This document shows, piece by piece, positions 1 through 14,431 of a stretch of DNA of 64,000 bases. Within the stretch, counting starts at the first letter, position 1; the number at the start of each line of letters is the position of its first letter. The notes under the pieces were generated by a model. It was not told the DNA's origin and ran no database searches. It saw only the letters and a list, made by a program, of their open reading frames with translations. The translations under genes and the position numbers were made by a program. This stretch comes from Reticulitermes speratus (taxonomy: Eukaryota; Arthropoda; Insecta; Blattodea; Rhinotermitidae): assembly GCA_021186555.1 (NCBI GenBank), contig JAJKFL010000005.1, positions 44,077,635-44,141,634 of the forward strand, read 5' to 3'.

Positions 1-2897
1 TCATGAACCTGACCGATGCTGAATAAAATGATGAGATGACAGACTGTCGTTACATTAACTAAGAACAACAACCTGCTAAAGTACAGATAATCCCGGAAAC
101 GCCATTTTGCAGAAACAGCACAGCACAAGTTTTAACGCTTTGAGGCGCAGTAGTGATTACATGTAACGCCTGCTTTAACAATGAAAAACTAAGTTTTGTC
201 CAGACAATGTGCTCTTATACTCCATATGATTCTCATAGTAAACAATATTAACCTCTTCGTCTTTGGAAGGGAGACAGTGTGTCTGCTGTGAGGTAGGAAC
301 TGAATGTTTAAATTTTATTCAGATAAACTTCAGGCTACGCAGGGTTATCAACGACAAAGGCCTGATATTTCACTGCCCACAGCTATCTGACGCAATGCCA
401 GCAAGCCGTAGCTCGCTGTACTGGAAAATGCTCTCCAGTGCAAAGGTCGCTGGGGGGAAGCTGCTGGTAGTTCACGGCGCCATGAAGCGAGGTGCGCGGC
501 CATAGTGAGCAATTTATTGATTCGACCGATAAGGCAATTCCACACTAAGCATCATCACGTTCATAAAAATATCTTGTGCAGAGTGAATTCAGAAGACATA
601 CTATTACGCTTGTATCTCACAACTGATACCTTCCCAAACCAATATTGCAAAACTGCAATCCGACCCCGCAGTGCAGTTTCTGCTTACTTTGCCATTCTGA
701 ATTCGTATTCCAGGACCTGCACATTTCATGAAATTGTAAATTTCGCCAAAACCCTTTAGTGTCGTTTCCAAGCTTCGTGTTATCAATACAGTGTCTACGG
801 TTACCATGGTTAACACAGATTGGTATTGGCAATCCCACCCCACAAGTCTGTGTGTCCGCCACATCATTACCGCCAATTACAAAAAATTAAGAACTAAAAA
901 TCTGACGTTGCCTCAAATGATAAAAATTTCATAAAAGTCCTTTCAGGGTTTCCCGAGTTAAAAATGCACAAGAAGCGACCACCACCCTGCATGGGTTATT
1001 CCCTTGCATTTTCTGCACATAAATCACAAAACTCCAGCTGTACATAATGTACAAGCCGAAATACAAGGCCACTCCCTCTTTCCTATTGGGGTATTTAGAG
1101 AAAAACTTGGAAAGTTTAGAAAACGTAATGAAAACACAAAGTCACTCTAAATTAGACAAGCGTGTCACTACACTGGAACTAATATTAAAGCTTTCACTGC
1201 AATACCGAGTGGAGGAACAGAGATAAAAGCATGCCTTATTAGTCACTATGTACTAGGAAATGACGTGTCCCTTACATGTTACTGGCCTCGCGTGTAAGGC
1301 AATCACTACTTTTCTGTGCGGCTATTTCCGAAATAAACTGTCTTATATTCGGGCTTATGTGGTATTTCTAGTATTTTAATGCATGCTATAATTTTCGCCC
1401 ATCACCGTAACAATACTGGATCAAGGATACAATTCTAATGCTCCACCTTCTACATGAGCAGCTCTTCGTTATTCATGCTACAGTCGCATCAAACGGTTTC
1501 TTCCGGGTGACAACAGACTTAACTTAAGGAAAATAAAATTTTTTTTATAACTTGTAGCCGATTTTGTATTCAGTGCTTAATCTTGACCTAGGACACACAA
1601 CTGCTCAAACTAATCCGCATATCCACTCAGGTTTTTGCTTCACATGCTTCTGACAGCCATTCCTAAAACCTGGACAAGAAGCATCACGACGTAACTCTCA
1701 GAGTCAACAACGAAAGATTTATGTGGCCTTGATCAACAAGTTTGAAGTTCTACACAGGGATCTTTCACAATTCGAGACGAGTGGACATGCGGACCTCAAA
1801 GGACAACACAGCAGTTCTACTGTCACTGACAATGTCTCCATGACTACGATTGTCAGGAGCCATGCTGCAATTCGCAAAAGCCGGGAAAATCGCCTGTCTT
1901 GAGCCTTACAGAGATTCAACCAGCTGCGTGAAAAACAGATACAAATAACAATGCGCCGAAACGCTTCACAACCACCTATCCTCCCCCTGTGACAGACGAT
2001 CTGCATGACACCCACGCCTTACGGCTAATCCAGCACTCTAGCGCCATATTAATGCTTCCATCTGCCATCTGATTCCACCCCACTGAGGCGGAACTACAAG
2101 AATTGAAATGTTTTTGTATGCATAATGTAGTAGGTGAAGTACCATGAAGCACAGACAGTCTGCTAAACTGCATCATAGAGAAAAGGAAGAGAAAGAGAAC
2201 AGGACGACTCCAAAGTGTCGTTCTTGTTTGTAAGACGGAATTTTTACATCAGCAATTTTCTCGCTACTTACTCGAAGTACACGCTCTGACATCAGCAACA
2301 CGGATAACTGTAAAAATCTCAAATTTTGATAATACTGATTAGTCTAGAGTGGGTGTATCCAGCTCAGAATATTGTCCAGCTACGTGCTTTTGTTTTCACG
2401 GTGGCGAACCGTCAGGTTCCATACTAGTGGGGAGGTAATCTGAGTAATTACCAGGACTACAATCGTCAGATAAATACACATTGTGCATGTCATCTAGTGA
2501 CCAAGCGAAACAGTGTTATGTCACGCAGAAATGTGAAAAAAAATCCACTGGACCAAGAACATGGTGGATACTGCGTCTTAAAAAATCAGTGGGCAGACAA
2601 AAAATGACACACGGAGTATGAGAAAATGTGTATACGAATATATACTGTACTGTATATTCACTCACTAAATACAGAGTGGTGCAAAAGACACTTGATGGTT
2701 AGACGACACATGTTAAACATCGAGTATCAAGTGACTTTGCGCCACACTGTTATTAACCGGAGCTCAAAAATGTCTTGAACAGACGCTGTAGGGAAATGCT
2801 AAATGCAACTTTCTATCCACCCTCGAGGTTTTCGAGATAATTAAGCGGAAGTTGGCAAATATACCAAAATTGTTACGCTACAGGCCTGTGTAAGTAG
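1..2897. other. No gene recognised
   Basis: AT-rich DNA with only short frames lacking domains. No repeat of the families above was identified. Confidence 0.5.
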
Positions 2898-3178
2898 GCC
2901 GGGACAGCGTAGTCGGTATAGCGACTCGCTACGAGCTGGACGGTCCGGGGATCGAATCCCGGTGGGAGCGAGATTTTCAGCACCCGTCTAGACCGACCCT
3001 GGGGCCTACCTAGCCTCCTGTACAATGGACACCGGGTCATTCCCGGTGATAAAGCGGCCGGGGCGTGGCGTTGACCACCCACCCCCATCTAGCGTCGAGG
3101 TTAAAGAAAGAGTAGAGCTATAACTCTACACCCCCTCTGGGCCTTCATGGTCTGTTCTAGGGCGAACTTTAACTTTAC
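2898..3178 (+). mobile_element. SINE family A, full-length tRNA-derived copy
   Basis: 5' tRNA-like head with A box region (GGCCGGGACAGCGTAGTCGG) and B box GGGGATCGAATCCC, then the family body (CGAGATTTT, TACAATGGACACCGGGT, CACCCACCCCCATCTAGCG) and a tail ending AACTTTAACTTTAC. Possible imperfect duplication around 2880-2896 and 3177-3193. Confidence 0.85.
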
Positions 3179-4769
3179 AGACGTGTGTATGTACATTTCG
3201 TAACCTGTATAGCTTCTTTCCCAGAGATTCACATACACATTCCATTTGCCAACTCTTTCTGCACAGAACAGTAACAAAATCAAACAGCCAATGAAATTCC
3301 AGATAACTTCTCACAGACTGCCACCCCACGTGTCAATTAAAGCACAAAGAATATTTTGGGCTGGTAACTGTACTTTCAACGACGAAATAAATGGAAGCAG
3401 CCGCCGCATGGCTTGACGCACCTTGTGTCGCCCGGCGCTTCAGCAGATCCATATCCACAGCCTCCTGGGGCTACGGTCGGAGGAAAGAGTGAGCAGCAGT
3501 ATGGCAAGGCTAAGATATGGAAAACAAATATTGACGTGCAGTCGCCATAGAAACTTACGGAAGTGTGTATCAATAATACAACCGAATGGGAGGTGAACAG
3601 ATGAAACTGTGGTCTGGGTATATGTACGTGAAAAGCTGATATTGTAACATGAAAATAAAATTACGTTTGCTTACAATATAACTACGTTAACTGCAACAAC
3701 GATGTGGTATTCTGTCTCTTTGTATGGCAGAAATGGGCCAGGATAACTCAGCCGCTATAATGAACAGGCTACAAGCTGGATGACCGAGGAAGTGGGGTTT
3801 GACTCCCAGCTGAAGCAGTTATTTCATTCAATGAATAAGTCCGTCACTTTGTCAGTTACTAACAACACTCAATTGAATGAGCGAATTCAGTTGGAAGATT
3901 TTATAAGTTATTGCCAAAAAGTAAAACTCCTCTCACCGACTTCAGTAATAACCCTACCCCCCCCCCCCCCCCGCCCCGCCACCCACACGCAAAACGGTGT
4001 GATTTGCCCAGGATACGTTGCAGTGACAGCGATGCTTACACCACCTGCCGGAATGAGCGGCAACCACGTTAACTGATCCGGACCGAGCACCATCTGTCAG
4101 CACTAACTCTAACTACGCTGCCATTGCATCACATATCTACACCGTACCGTGCAACCCGCACCATCCTGTGAGATTACACCACAAACTTCGAATCACGTGA
4201 AATAATAACATGGCGTTAATCAGTCAACACCGAATCCGCCGAAAATCACATTACAGCTGCGTCGCATTTGACAACATGCCAACCCAAACCAAGATCAAAG
4301 ATCGCTATTAATTTGCCCCGCAGAGTCATTCAAACTAAGCCTAACGGTATTTTAACCAATAAGAAGTCCCAAACCTCAGATTAACTACTAAAGAATAACA
4401 TCTGCGTGTACGACCTACAAACCTTTCACTAGAAGCCTGTGAGCTTCTCCTCTTCAAACACAAATATCTGAGTGACGTTTTGTTGGCATGGCAACAGCAA
4501 CAACAAGACAAAGACTAACATACATTGTTATATTCAACACAAAGAACCAATTTTCATGGAAAACGTGTAAGGATGAGACCATCGCATCTGTGAGGGCAGC
4601 GTTTCTCAACCCTTGTCTCGTAAATTACTTATAATCGGATGGAAAGATACACTTTATCAGTAGGGGCCAATGTCATTCTATATATGAGCAATTTGAGGTT
4701 AAGCTTATGTATGTAACATTTTGTTGAAGCTAATCCTAAAACGTGCACACCAAACAAATCAGGGAATCG

Positions 4770-5444
4770 CTGTCTAATAACCAACTAAATGCACTTTCAC
4801 TTTCAACTATTTAATTGTTTACAAATTTTTCCTTACATATGTTTCGGTCTATACATAGACCATCATCAGGGGGTACACAAACTACACTTAATTACATTCA
4901 TATGTTCAATCTATCACCATATGCAGTCTAGTTCAATTCAGTCTTTTATGTAGGTTGTAATCACTTTTTAAAAACACAAATTTTTAAAAATAAATTGTGA
5001 CGTATATGTAAAACACTGTATATAAGTTCTTAAAAGGCTCGTCAATGTTGTATTTACAAGGTTAAAACTTCAACATGGATATCATGCTTTCACACACATT
5101 TGGCTAGTTGTATTTTGTGTGTGAATATATGTTATCCATGTTGAAGTTTTACCCTTGTAAATACAACATTGACGAGCCTTTTAAGAACTTATATACAGTG
5201 TTTTACATATACGTCACAATTTATTTTTAAAAATTTGTGTTTTTAAAAAGTGATTACAACCTACATAAAAGACTGAATTGAACTAGACTGCATATGGTGA
5301 TAGATTGAACATATGGATGTAATTAAGTGTAGTTTGTGTACCATCTGATGATGGTCTATGTATAGACCGAAACATATGTAAGGGAAAATTTGTAAGCAAT
5401 TAAATAGGTGAAAGTGAAAGTGCATTTAGTTGGTTATTAGACAG
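4770..5444. mobile_element. Large foldback (palindromic) element, two 312-bp arms
   Basis: The arms 4770-5081 and 5133-5444 are near-perfect inverted copies around a 51-bp spacer, with register kept throughout (paired positions always sum to 10214) and only a few mismatches. Each arm includes the box ACATATGTTTCGGTCTATAC. A 12-bp direct repeat AAATCAGGGAAT occurs at 4756-4767 and 5482-5493, the right copy being 37 bp beyond the arm. No protein-coding capacity is seen, so this is a non-autonomous element or an inverted duplication. Confidence 0.85.
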
Positions 5445-5493
5445 TGAATAGAAAATGTACGGTGAAAGTAACATAAAATTTAAATCAGGGAAT

Positions 5494-8459
5494 GTATGGC
5501 TCCAGGAATGATTGCAAAACCTGCACAAGTGCTTGTGTAAAACTTTTCTACGTATGGGTAAGTGAACAGAAACCTCTCCATGTTTCACAGCTTTTCGAAA
5601 GGAGTAGAGAGTTCCTCTTTATTACATGGGTGAATTTACTCAACACCCACTGATGTAGAGATAAACCACACCACAGCGATACTTTTTATTGCGTCTCTAA
5701 AATTAAAATTCCAGAATGGACTCGCTACATCCACAAGCTTCGCATTATTGTCATTTGTCTAACCACGGCCACCATGCTCAGAAACATTGCGGTCTATCTA
5801 CCATTCAATGCAACAAGCACTGCTACACGTGTAAATAAATTGTTCAGTACTTCCCACTTCATATGCTGTGTGTCGAGTCTCAGTACCAGATGGTGCTGCA
5901 TTATTCACGCCCTCACTTACCTGCAACAAACAGAACACGTGGTTTATTACCTCAAACTTTCCAGTTTCCTGTTCATATTGTTATACAAATCTAAGGCATT
6001 TGTAGTAACTGATTACACAAGCGCTTCCAATTTACCCAAGTTCAATGATATTTGCATCTCTAATCGTAACCCTCAGGTATGTATATATCACAGTTGTTTA
6101 ATAAGCAAAAGGCCTTACGCAGTCACCTACCATCGACCGTAGTCTCATTTTGCGTTCACAGCTTAAACGAATTTGTACAGACCTGCTCTTTATTTTTATG
6201 TATAGTTTTTTTTTAACAACGCTGTTAGTAATTCATATTAGAGTCCGATGACAATATGATGATTGAATAATTAATTTGAAAGAGCATGGATGAGCGCAGC
6301 CATGGCCCAGTTTCAGGTACTACCCTGGAACTTGCCTGGAGAGAGACATAAAAATACTGGAAATCTCAGGAATTCAGGTCTCCGGGCCGAGGTGTGAAAC
6401 CCGGACCTCCCGAATATGCAATAGGAGCGTTACACACTTGGCTGCGAGGTTCAGTGCAAAGCGTATAGTTTGGTTACAGTGTAATTATGTGATTACTAGG
6501 TGCAGGTGTGTGAACCGTGAGGATTGCCTGCTGTATTCTGAATAAGTAAACTTACAACGAGAAATAAAATCGAGTTTCACAGACCTGTTCTTGGAATTAA
6601 GGAAGCCCATTTGTATGCAGAACACAGAAATAAGTGTATATGGAGATATTATTGTATTTAGAGACTGTCTTTCATAGCATCCATTAATGTTAAAGTACCT
6701 ATAAAACGCCTATTATCCTTTATTGTTTTCAGTTGGACTTGCAAAATAAGCAAACACGTGAACATCACAAGAGTCGAAACTCGTCTCCTCCTTAAACAGT
6801 TTGCTACATAGCAAGTTAACTAAAAGAACAAGAAAAGGAGCACGTTAAAACGAAGAAACACTGACATGTCACGTTAACAACTTAGGAAATGCACGCATTA
6901 CAATTAATAATGTAACAATTCTGAAGTATTCATTGAATCTGTTCTACTCGTATTTTTAAAAACGTTATGACTGGTGGAGAATTGTATCAGGCATACAATT
7001 TGTTTCATTTTTATCTACAACATTTGCTCGATATATTTTTTGCTACGATAAAGGAACTATCTAGCGAGTCAATGTGGATATGGGAGCAAAAAAGCATCTA
7101 AATTTTCATGTGAACTTTTTATCCGATTTTAACAAATATTCATATATGTCGACAAAGTTGCGCAAGCTCGATGAAAAAATGGTTCATTCTGGACGAACAG
7201 ACAGCCGCATTTTTGCAAAGATCCAAAACATGCAGACGTACTGAAGGCGATAAGATGCAGCTCCTCGGATTCTGGACGACATAAAAGTTTAATATTTACT
7301 TTTGAACTAACGGTTTGATGCAGAAAAGTAGCGAATGGGCTCCCAAATTATACCCTTTACCCCTTGCCTTATAATTATTATATAAAAGGTTGGCCCCGTA
7401 CATTAGAAACAAGAACTGCAAAATTGTGATTAGGAAACATAGAACTAGCTCAGAAAGGGGTAGAGTATTACGAATTTGCAGCCCCATAAGCGGCGGCATA
7501 ACGGTCGGACACTTGCACCATCCCGTGTGTCAAGTTGCCTGAATAAGGACACTTCGTCTTTCTGAGGCCAGCCTGGCGGCCACGTGGCCATCTAGCACAG
7601 TGATTCATTACACTGCCTTCAAAATTCAAAGCTCCCACCATCAATTATGCAATACAAACGAACACAAAAGGTACATCAGGATTTTAATTTTTCACAACAG
7701 TAAATACTCAGATTGTAAGCCAGTCTTGTGGGTTAGGTCTTGTCATTTCAACCCTGAAAATACAGGCAGTGTGTTCCTATGAAACACAGGCATCCATGTA
7801 CCAGGCTATTCAGCGTCATAACCCAGAAGACCACGACATAAACTGTAGTACAATCCGCAATATTTTGTGGAAAAAATCCGTTGAATACTTTAAACTAATA
7901 GTCTAAAATGAAGATAAATGTTGGGTATCGACAGGCCGACTGATACAGCAGTTGTTTGCTCGTACCGACAACTGGCGCTCCTGATGATGTGTGGGGCTGT
8001 CCACCGGGCTACCACCTCCTCTCTTCACCCTCTGCTGCCACTCCTTCAGCTGACGCAACATTTTCAACATGACGGAGGGCGCAGTCTCCAATACCTCTGC
8101 AAGTGTTGCAGCTATGTGAGAGCGCGTTCACGTTTCGATCTCCTGCATCATGTCACCGTGTACTAACCTGAACAGGCCTATTGCGACAGTCCCTCGTAAT
8201 AATGCAGCGACGTGTTACCAATTTTGCCAAAATGCCGCAATAAATACATTAGTGTATCCAATACTATTATATGTAAATAACTAGAATATTCCCCGATGCC
8301 TATCAAAATCGTAGGTTCGGATCCTGTTAAGGACTACATGTTCTTCTTCTAATTTTCTGTCATGTCTTTGAGAAGGAAATCCTAAGAAATGCTCAACAAA
8401 ATGAAGAAAATAGAAAATTATCTGTATATTAAAAAGAGAACAGTTGAAGAGCAATGATT
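5494..8459. other. No gene recognised
   Basis: Apart from the SINE E copy at 6208-6453 and a foldback scrap near 7820, nothing was identified. The 122-codon plus frame at 5774-6142 has no domain and normal background composition. Confidence 0.45.
6208..6453 (-). mobile_element. SINE family E copy
   Basis: Reverse complement: 3' end as TTTTAACAACGCTGTTAGTA, middle CAGTTTCAGGTACTACCCTG then GAACTTGCCTGGAG, B box inverse GTGTGAAACCCGG. The family is recognised by its conserved 3' end (AGCGTCGTTAAATAAA when read forward). Confidence 0.72.
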
Positions 8460-8481
8460 AATAATAATAATAATAATAATT

Positions 8482-8735
8482 TAACATTCTGAAAATACCT
8501 GCGCGACATACCGGGAAAGCACGAAATCAAGGAACTACAGAAAACAGCCATATTGGGCACTGCACACATAATTCGGGGAGTAATAATGTACAAGTACACA
8601 ATATTTAACATGGGACATAACATTACATGTAACATAAATTGTAAATCCAGAATACCTGCAAAAATATATGCTAGAAACACGGTTTGTTTCAGGTATATAA
8701 TTGTAACTACCCTGCATAAAGGTGATACCGAATAC
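8482..8735 (+). pseudogene. Retroelement 3' end fragment
   Basis: Reads IPGKHEIKELQKTAILGTAH then IIRGVIMYKYTIFNMGHNIT. Same family as 18395-19140. Preceded directly by an (AAT)n tract at 8460-8481; ends close to AATACTAATACTAATAAAAA, a possible degenerate tail. Confidence 0.65.
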
Positions 8736-10039
8736 TAATACTAATAAAAAATTATGTTCACTTTTCCAAACGATTTTTGTCACAGGTTTACTTTTAGAGA
8801 GAGACACGATGCAGTAAGAACAAAGAACATCTGTCCATTGAGCGAGCATGACCAAACTGAATCCTACCGAAACATAACCTCAACTGCTGAGCAAAATCAT
8901 AAACTGCTTGCATTGAGTGTGGTTTATAGCAGTCTCAAAATAAAAGGCAAATTTATGCTGAACTGCTGGTACCATTGTTTAGATTGCAATGAACACACAG
9001 AACTGCCTTACGATGTAACAGCACTACGGGAGAAGTAGCAGACGTAGCTGCACTGTAAATATTCGTGCCGAAAATGTGCTTTTTATAAATAAAAAAATTC
9101 TAAACTGAGCATGTTTCAACAGGAAGTATCATACAAGCAGAGCAATAATGCATCGTCACAACTAATTCTAGTTCCCATGGCAATGAATTGGCGGATGCAC
9201 TGTGAACTACGTCACAAGGAGAAACAAAATACTCCTACAGCAAACCTAACTCACAACCATGAACGGGGGAATCCCCAATCAATGTCATCATTATTTTTCG
9301 AAGGCTGACCTACCAGGTGGCAGACATAACGTAACAATAGACTTCGACTGTTTGTCTTCTCCTGTCAGCAGTTAGAAAACGACGGCTGTGTGTGTTTCTG
9401 ACGTTAGATAGCCGACTATTCTGAAAGAAGAGCTCGAAATTAGAAATCTGCGAAATGTACGTTTATTTTGTTGGCTATTTTCGTAGGGAACTTGACAGGT
9501 GCCCTTGGAAATATAAGCCACAGTTCAAGTATACACCGCTACGTGTCGTTGGTGAAGTTTAGTGGAGCCTCCTTTGTTTCCAGAACTTACCGGCAGAGGG
9601 TGCATTTAATCAGCGTCACGGCAACTTTCTCACTGACAATGTGGAAGGATGGGATATGGATTTGTTCTGATATTACCGCAAACACGTTCTGTGGTGTATC
9701 TAAGTCAGAACTGAAGGGCTGAGTATTACCGAGCTGAAATGTCCGTAAAAATTTTCCATTTTCAAAATCGTTCGAAACAAGGTTAGAGATAATTTCCAAC
9801 GCATAGTATAAGGTTAAATGGAGCAAGAACAAAAACACATTCTATGCAAAACCGAACCATTGCCAAAACGCATTCTCATCGTTGAGATCCAGGTTCAATA
9901 TATGTATAATCCGTGCTGAAAAATGGCACAAGGTAAGGTTTCTCTTCAAGCACTGCAGTTCCCTAGCGGCAGTCATCATTCCACCAATTACCAGGGGCTG
10001 TTATATTAGGCCACAGTGCCGACAGTCTCAGACTCATTA

Positions 10040-10130
10040 TAACAACAATAATAATAATTATTATTTTTATTATAAAATTAATTCAATTCAATTCTTTTTA
10101 TTGACGTGCTGAGTCAACAGCTAAGTGGCC
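10040..10130 (+). repeat. AAT/ATT microsatellite followed by a dispersed repeat
   Basis: AACAACAATAATAATAATTA passes into TTTTTATTGACGTGCTGAGT and CAACAGCTAAGTGGCCCACA. A related junction (ATT tract, then TTATTAACGTGTTGGGTCAA) is at 18280-18342, so the two are copies of the same repeat. Confidence 0.5.
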
Positions 10131-11239
10131 CACAAAAACAGCAGCACAACATCCAAACTCAAATAACAAAGTGAAATAAACAGAACATATATGAAACAAA
10201 AACAAACAGAAAAAAGAATGCTTAATTAATTAGCAAACCTGATTCTGTAAGACTCAAAATAATATCAAAACTTAGTGTGGTACTTTACCTTCTGAACACA
10301 TTAAAATTACTACAAACGAAATTTGCCGCAGTGGCACATCTGGCGAAGAGGCAATTTTTGAAGGATGAACTAACATGAAACAAAGGAAAGTCTCGGAGGT
10401 TCCAAGTGGGAACTCGAAGACCAATTATGTCCATAGACATGGAGAATATTTATAACCCCCTTTAAGAATTAAAAGTTGAGGAGTATTGAAAAATCAATAA
10501 AATTTCACCAAGAATAAGATATTTATCAGTTTTTAAATTTTTAACAAAGAGACTGTAGAGAAAGCAGCATTGAACCTAACAGAATATCAAATGCTTGAGA
10601 TACTGCAGGATGACCGTTAGAATATCTAATTAAGAAACTTTTTGTACCCATGAAGCGAGTGACAATCATTCTAATTAAGGTCAAATCATGCAATGTATTG
10701 GTACTTATGCTACTGGTATGTATTAATATCTATTTAAATCAGTTCTGAGAAATAAATTTTTTATTTTGGATACCTATCATCCGGACACTATATTTACGTG
10801 AGCAAGGATGTTAGGATCCGTCGTTATTTTTCGAAGCCAAATGGGTCAGCGAGAAAAAAATTTGGGAAACACTCATCTATTTTATTTGGGAAAATTAATC
10901 GAAGGATAATAAATTTACAAAGAAAACAAAACCAAGCAATATTCCGAATTAAGCAGATAAAATAAATGAAGACAATTAAGAGATGATAAACCATAATTCC
11001 AGGTAAAACCATAAACTTACGTTCATGGTGTATTTAAAATTCGCATATGAAATCGAATAGCAATGACGTACAGAACAGGTGACAGTGGTACCAACAGTCC
11101 CGCCAGCAATAGGTGTGGTGCCAAGGCTCTACACAAGTGTCTGACAAAAGGCAGCAGAGCCAGCAACATGACACACTGCCCGCTAACTTCAAAGTGTGAA
11201 AAATAGTTTTTCATAAACCTCGTAATTGAGGTTCAAGTG

Positions 11240-11300
11240 GACCATGCACCCAACTACGCAGCATCACATCCCAGAAGACCGCAATCGTGAATTAGCGGTT
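11240..11300. repeat. Foldback family 1, probable arm fragment
   Basis: CAGCATCACATCCCAGAAGA matches the inner part of the family 1 right arm (GCCGCATAACACCCCAGAAG). A similar scrap is at 7818-7850. No flanking repeat could be defined. Confidence 0.35.
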
Positions 11301-14300
11301 ACGAAAAATTCAAATCTCGCAAAAGTTTTACTTCGTTAAAACCTGTAATTATAAATTAGATTAACTAGTGTAACACCTGGAAGAATGATAATAATTGTAA
11401 TTATTTCTACGCAAGCTACTTTCATCGATGAAACGGAGACAACTATAATAAGTTCATCAATGAGTCACGTGGTTAAAAGAAGAAAACAGGGTATGGATGG
11501 GATGTGTTCTCTATCTGATATTGACTGAACTAGCAGAGTGGACGAGCGGAAAAGAGCGATGACCTGGAGGCATTGAGAAGATAATAAAACTCAAGAATAG
11601 ACAATGTGAATTAACTGGCTGCGTGAAGAAGGACAGCCTTGAAAGAAGTCCGAAGGCTCTGGAAAATCGCAGCAAAACTTAAACTCAGAAGTATTTAATG
11701 CAATTTATAATACACTAGCTACAACAAGTGTATAAAGCCAGAGTAAAATACAAACGCTGAGGTACATTTGGTGTTTCTGCTTTTTGTGTATTTCATAATT
11801 TACACTCAGGTCTACATCTGAAAGGATGCTGTCTGTGTGTAAAAGAGCTGCCGCTATGTCAAGGTAACACCTTATTTTTGGAAAACGTGAGAGCTGTGGG
11901 TCGTGAACTAAAAATACGATGTGATAACAGTTTTGATCTTCGTTTTCATCTACGTGTCATTTTTTATATTTCACAGTGAAATTAAGAGCGTGAACCAAAA
12001 AAAAAAATAAATCGTGAAGTAGCTGGGTTACAAACAAACTCTCAATGTGAGTTTCAGAGAGCCGAGGTTACACTATCAGTATATGTAATAAAAAAGTAAA
12101 TAGTGTGAATGTGTGTATTTACTTATCAACTGGAAAGATTATTTACCTTGTTTCATGTAAAATAAATCAGACAACGAATTTTTTTTTAAATATCTATTCG
12201 CTCTTCATTGGTTCTCGACCCTGTCAGTTTCTGAAGGTCGTTCTGTAACAGATTTTTGAAACTATACATAACAAGTACCATCACTGAGGCATACCACAAT
12301 TCTAACTGAAAAACCTCTTACTGTTGGTATTATTCTTTAAATAGTTCCATAAAAATATATTTTAGAAAATCTAGCTTCCAGCTTCGACATAATCTTTACA
12401 GCACTGAACACAATTGGATGTAAGTCCCTCAAAAGATTCACTACGACAGCAACTCTTACTGCGTTCATAAAAATCGAAAGGTTAAGTCAGTGTGAAATGG
12501 TTACCATCGACAGACAAAATTCGGAGCTCATTTTGCCTCACATTTAAGTGGGTTGGCCATTCTAGATATCTGACGCTCGGAATTTCATATGTGCTGTGAA
12601 GTGGCGACAGATATAATAACAAGTTAAGAAATGTATGCATAATTTTCAACTTCTTAGGTTATTTCAAAACTGAAAGATTCGCGAAACGGCGTATTAAACA
12701 CAACATATAATTGTCCATTTCCTGCACAACCTTTGTTAGAAACATTTTCTTTCTGTTAAATATTTAGACAGTTACGCTAAAACACGCGCATAAAAGCATG
12801 TAGATCTTCATACAAAGTATCAGCTATCGTGTCAGATCGTAAACAGTAAAGTCTCATGACAGGTAGCAAGCCTCCTCAGTAAGATCAGTTTCATGGTTCC
12901 AGACGCTTTCAAGTTGACAGACGAAATAATATAGCGAAAGTAACAGCGGAACTGTTATAATTTCTCAATTTAAACAGGCAACCACTAGTTGTTAGACCGA
13001 GGCATATCGAGCCACTTCTCATTCCATGTTTTACAAAAGCCAGATGACAATATCAACTTCGGCCCCATGTAATTAACGGAGAACAATTCGGTCAAGTCTG
13101 AAAAGGAACTCAGAACCCAAAACTTCATCCAGCCTAATCAAGAACAATTACTTTACAGCACTCTGTTCCTTGGTGACATGACGCAACAAACCGGTTACCA
13201 TGCCACACATCACTATCACTGGCCGGATGAACAAGTCAAGCAGGCCGCCGCGTTACCACGGTATCACATCGCGGGATGAAAGTTCACTACATGTAGTAGG
13301 GTTAGACCCCCAAAAAACGACACCTATGGCGCAGGCGCAAAGAGGCGACACTTGGCTTTTCAATTCAATAGTGGTGTACTTCTCGCCGTATTGAATTCCC
13401 GTGCCACGCCCCAAGCGGAAATATAAGCAGTAATTACAAACAGGGAGTGATTTCGTGGTATCGCTTGTGTTATTGAAAGAGAAGAGCCGTAGCTGATTAC
13501 ACGTAAAGTCGCTCCGTCACAGCGTATAGTAAGCGTGGAGGATAAGCTCCACACACAAAGTACGCTGAATTAAAAAATTATGTGGGAAGAAATTCGCGGA
13601 AACGTTGTTGTAATGAAAATTGGGTTAAACTGGAGAAAGAGGCAAATTCTTTTGACACGCTGACAAACCAAAGTGTCCTTACTCACTTTTAACTTCCGCC
13701 GTGACATATGCTAAATATCAATCTTGCCTACGAGGTTCTGCACCGTGTGACAGTCGGCTGTTCCCGACGTTTCGGGAAAACTTGTTACCTTCAACTTCAG
13801 GGTTAGCGTACCGCCTGCCTAATATAACCTAATTACTATTTCCCCCTACTGATGTCAACCATAAAGATTGAGGCAGTAAGTTCTTCTGAAACGTTGGCGA
13901 AACAGCTCACAGCTACATGGTGCAAAGCCAGACAGAAGGATGAATCAAACGACACATAAAATCATAAAACACACACACACGAACGGCAAAGTTTATGTTG
14001 ACCTTAAGCACTGTACCGTCAGGGGGTATAGGGGTCTTGGACTTAAACCTCCATACATTTCCGACGTCGGCATTACCTTAACACGTAAGGTTCACAATCC
14101 CACTGCGTTAACCTGCATGGTAATAGCTCGCTGCATTTTTTTATGATACCAGAGACTTCTACACAGTGTTGTGAAGAGAAGAATTTCCAATGCTTCTGCA
14201 TCGGCATAAACTCCAATACACATCAGTGGAGCTCTATTTCACATAACAGCTGGAACTGAGTTTCATGCCTGTAAAGAATATCCGTGTTTCATGAAGCGGC

Positions 14301-14431
14301 AATTTAATTCACCTATCAGTTATCAGCAGTTCGCCGTGTCGGTGCGGCAACTTCTCCGACATTCTTGTAAGGCATGTAGTCTACACGCAGTGTTACAGGC
14401 GTAAAATAGCAAAAAAACACTGAATTTATAT

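Larger units (their letters stand above)
8736..13854. other. No gene recognised
   Basis: AT-rich, with poly(A)-like runs (for example near 12000). A short minus-strand hydrophobic frame at 11023-11214 is GC-richer than its flanks but lacks splice support or a recognisable family. Confidence 0.45.

Noticed and set aside
3957-3971. C homopolymer, considered as a possible regulatory element.
   Set aside because: Simple homopolymer; similar runs at 40953, 47430, 60816 and 60840 show it is common in this DNA.
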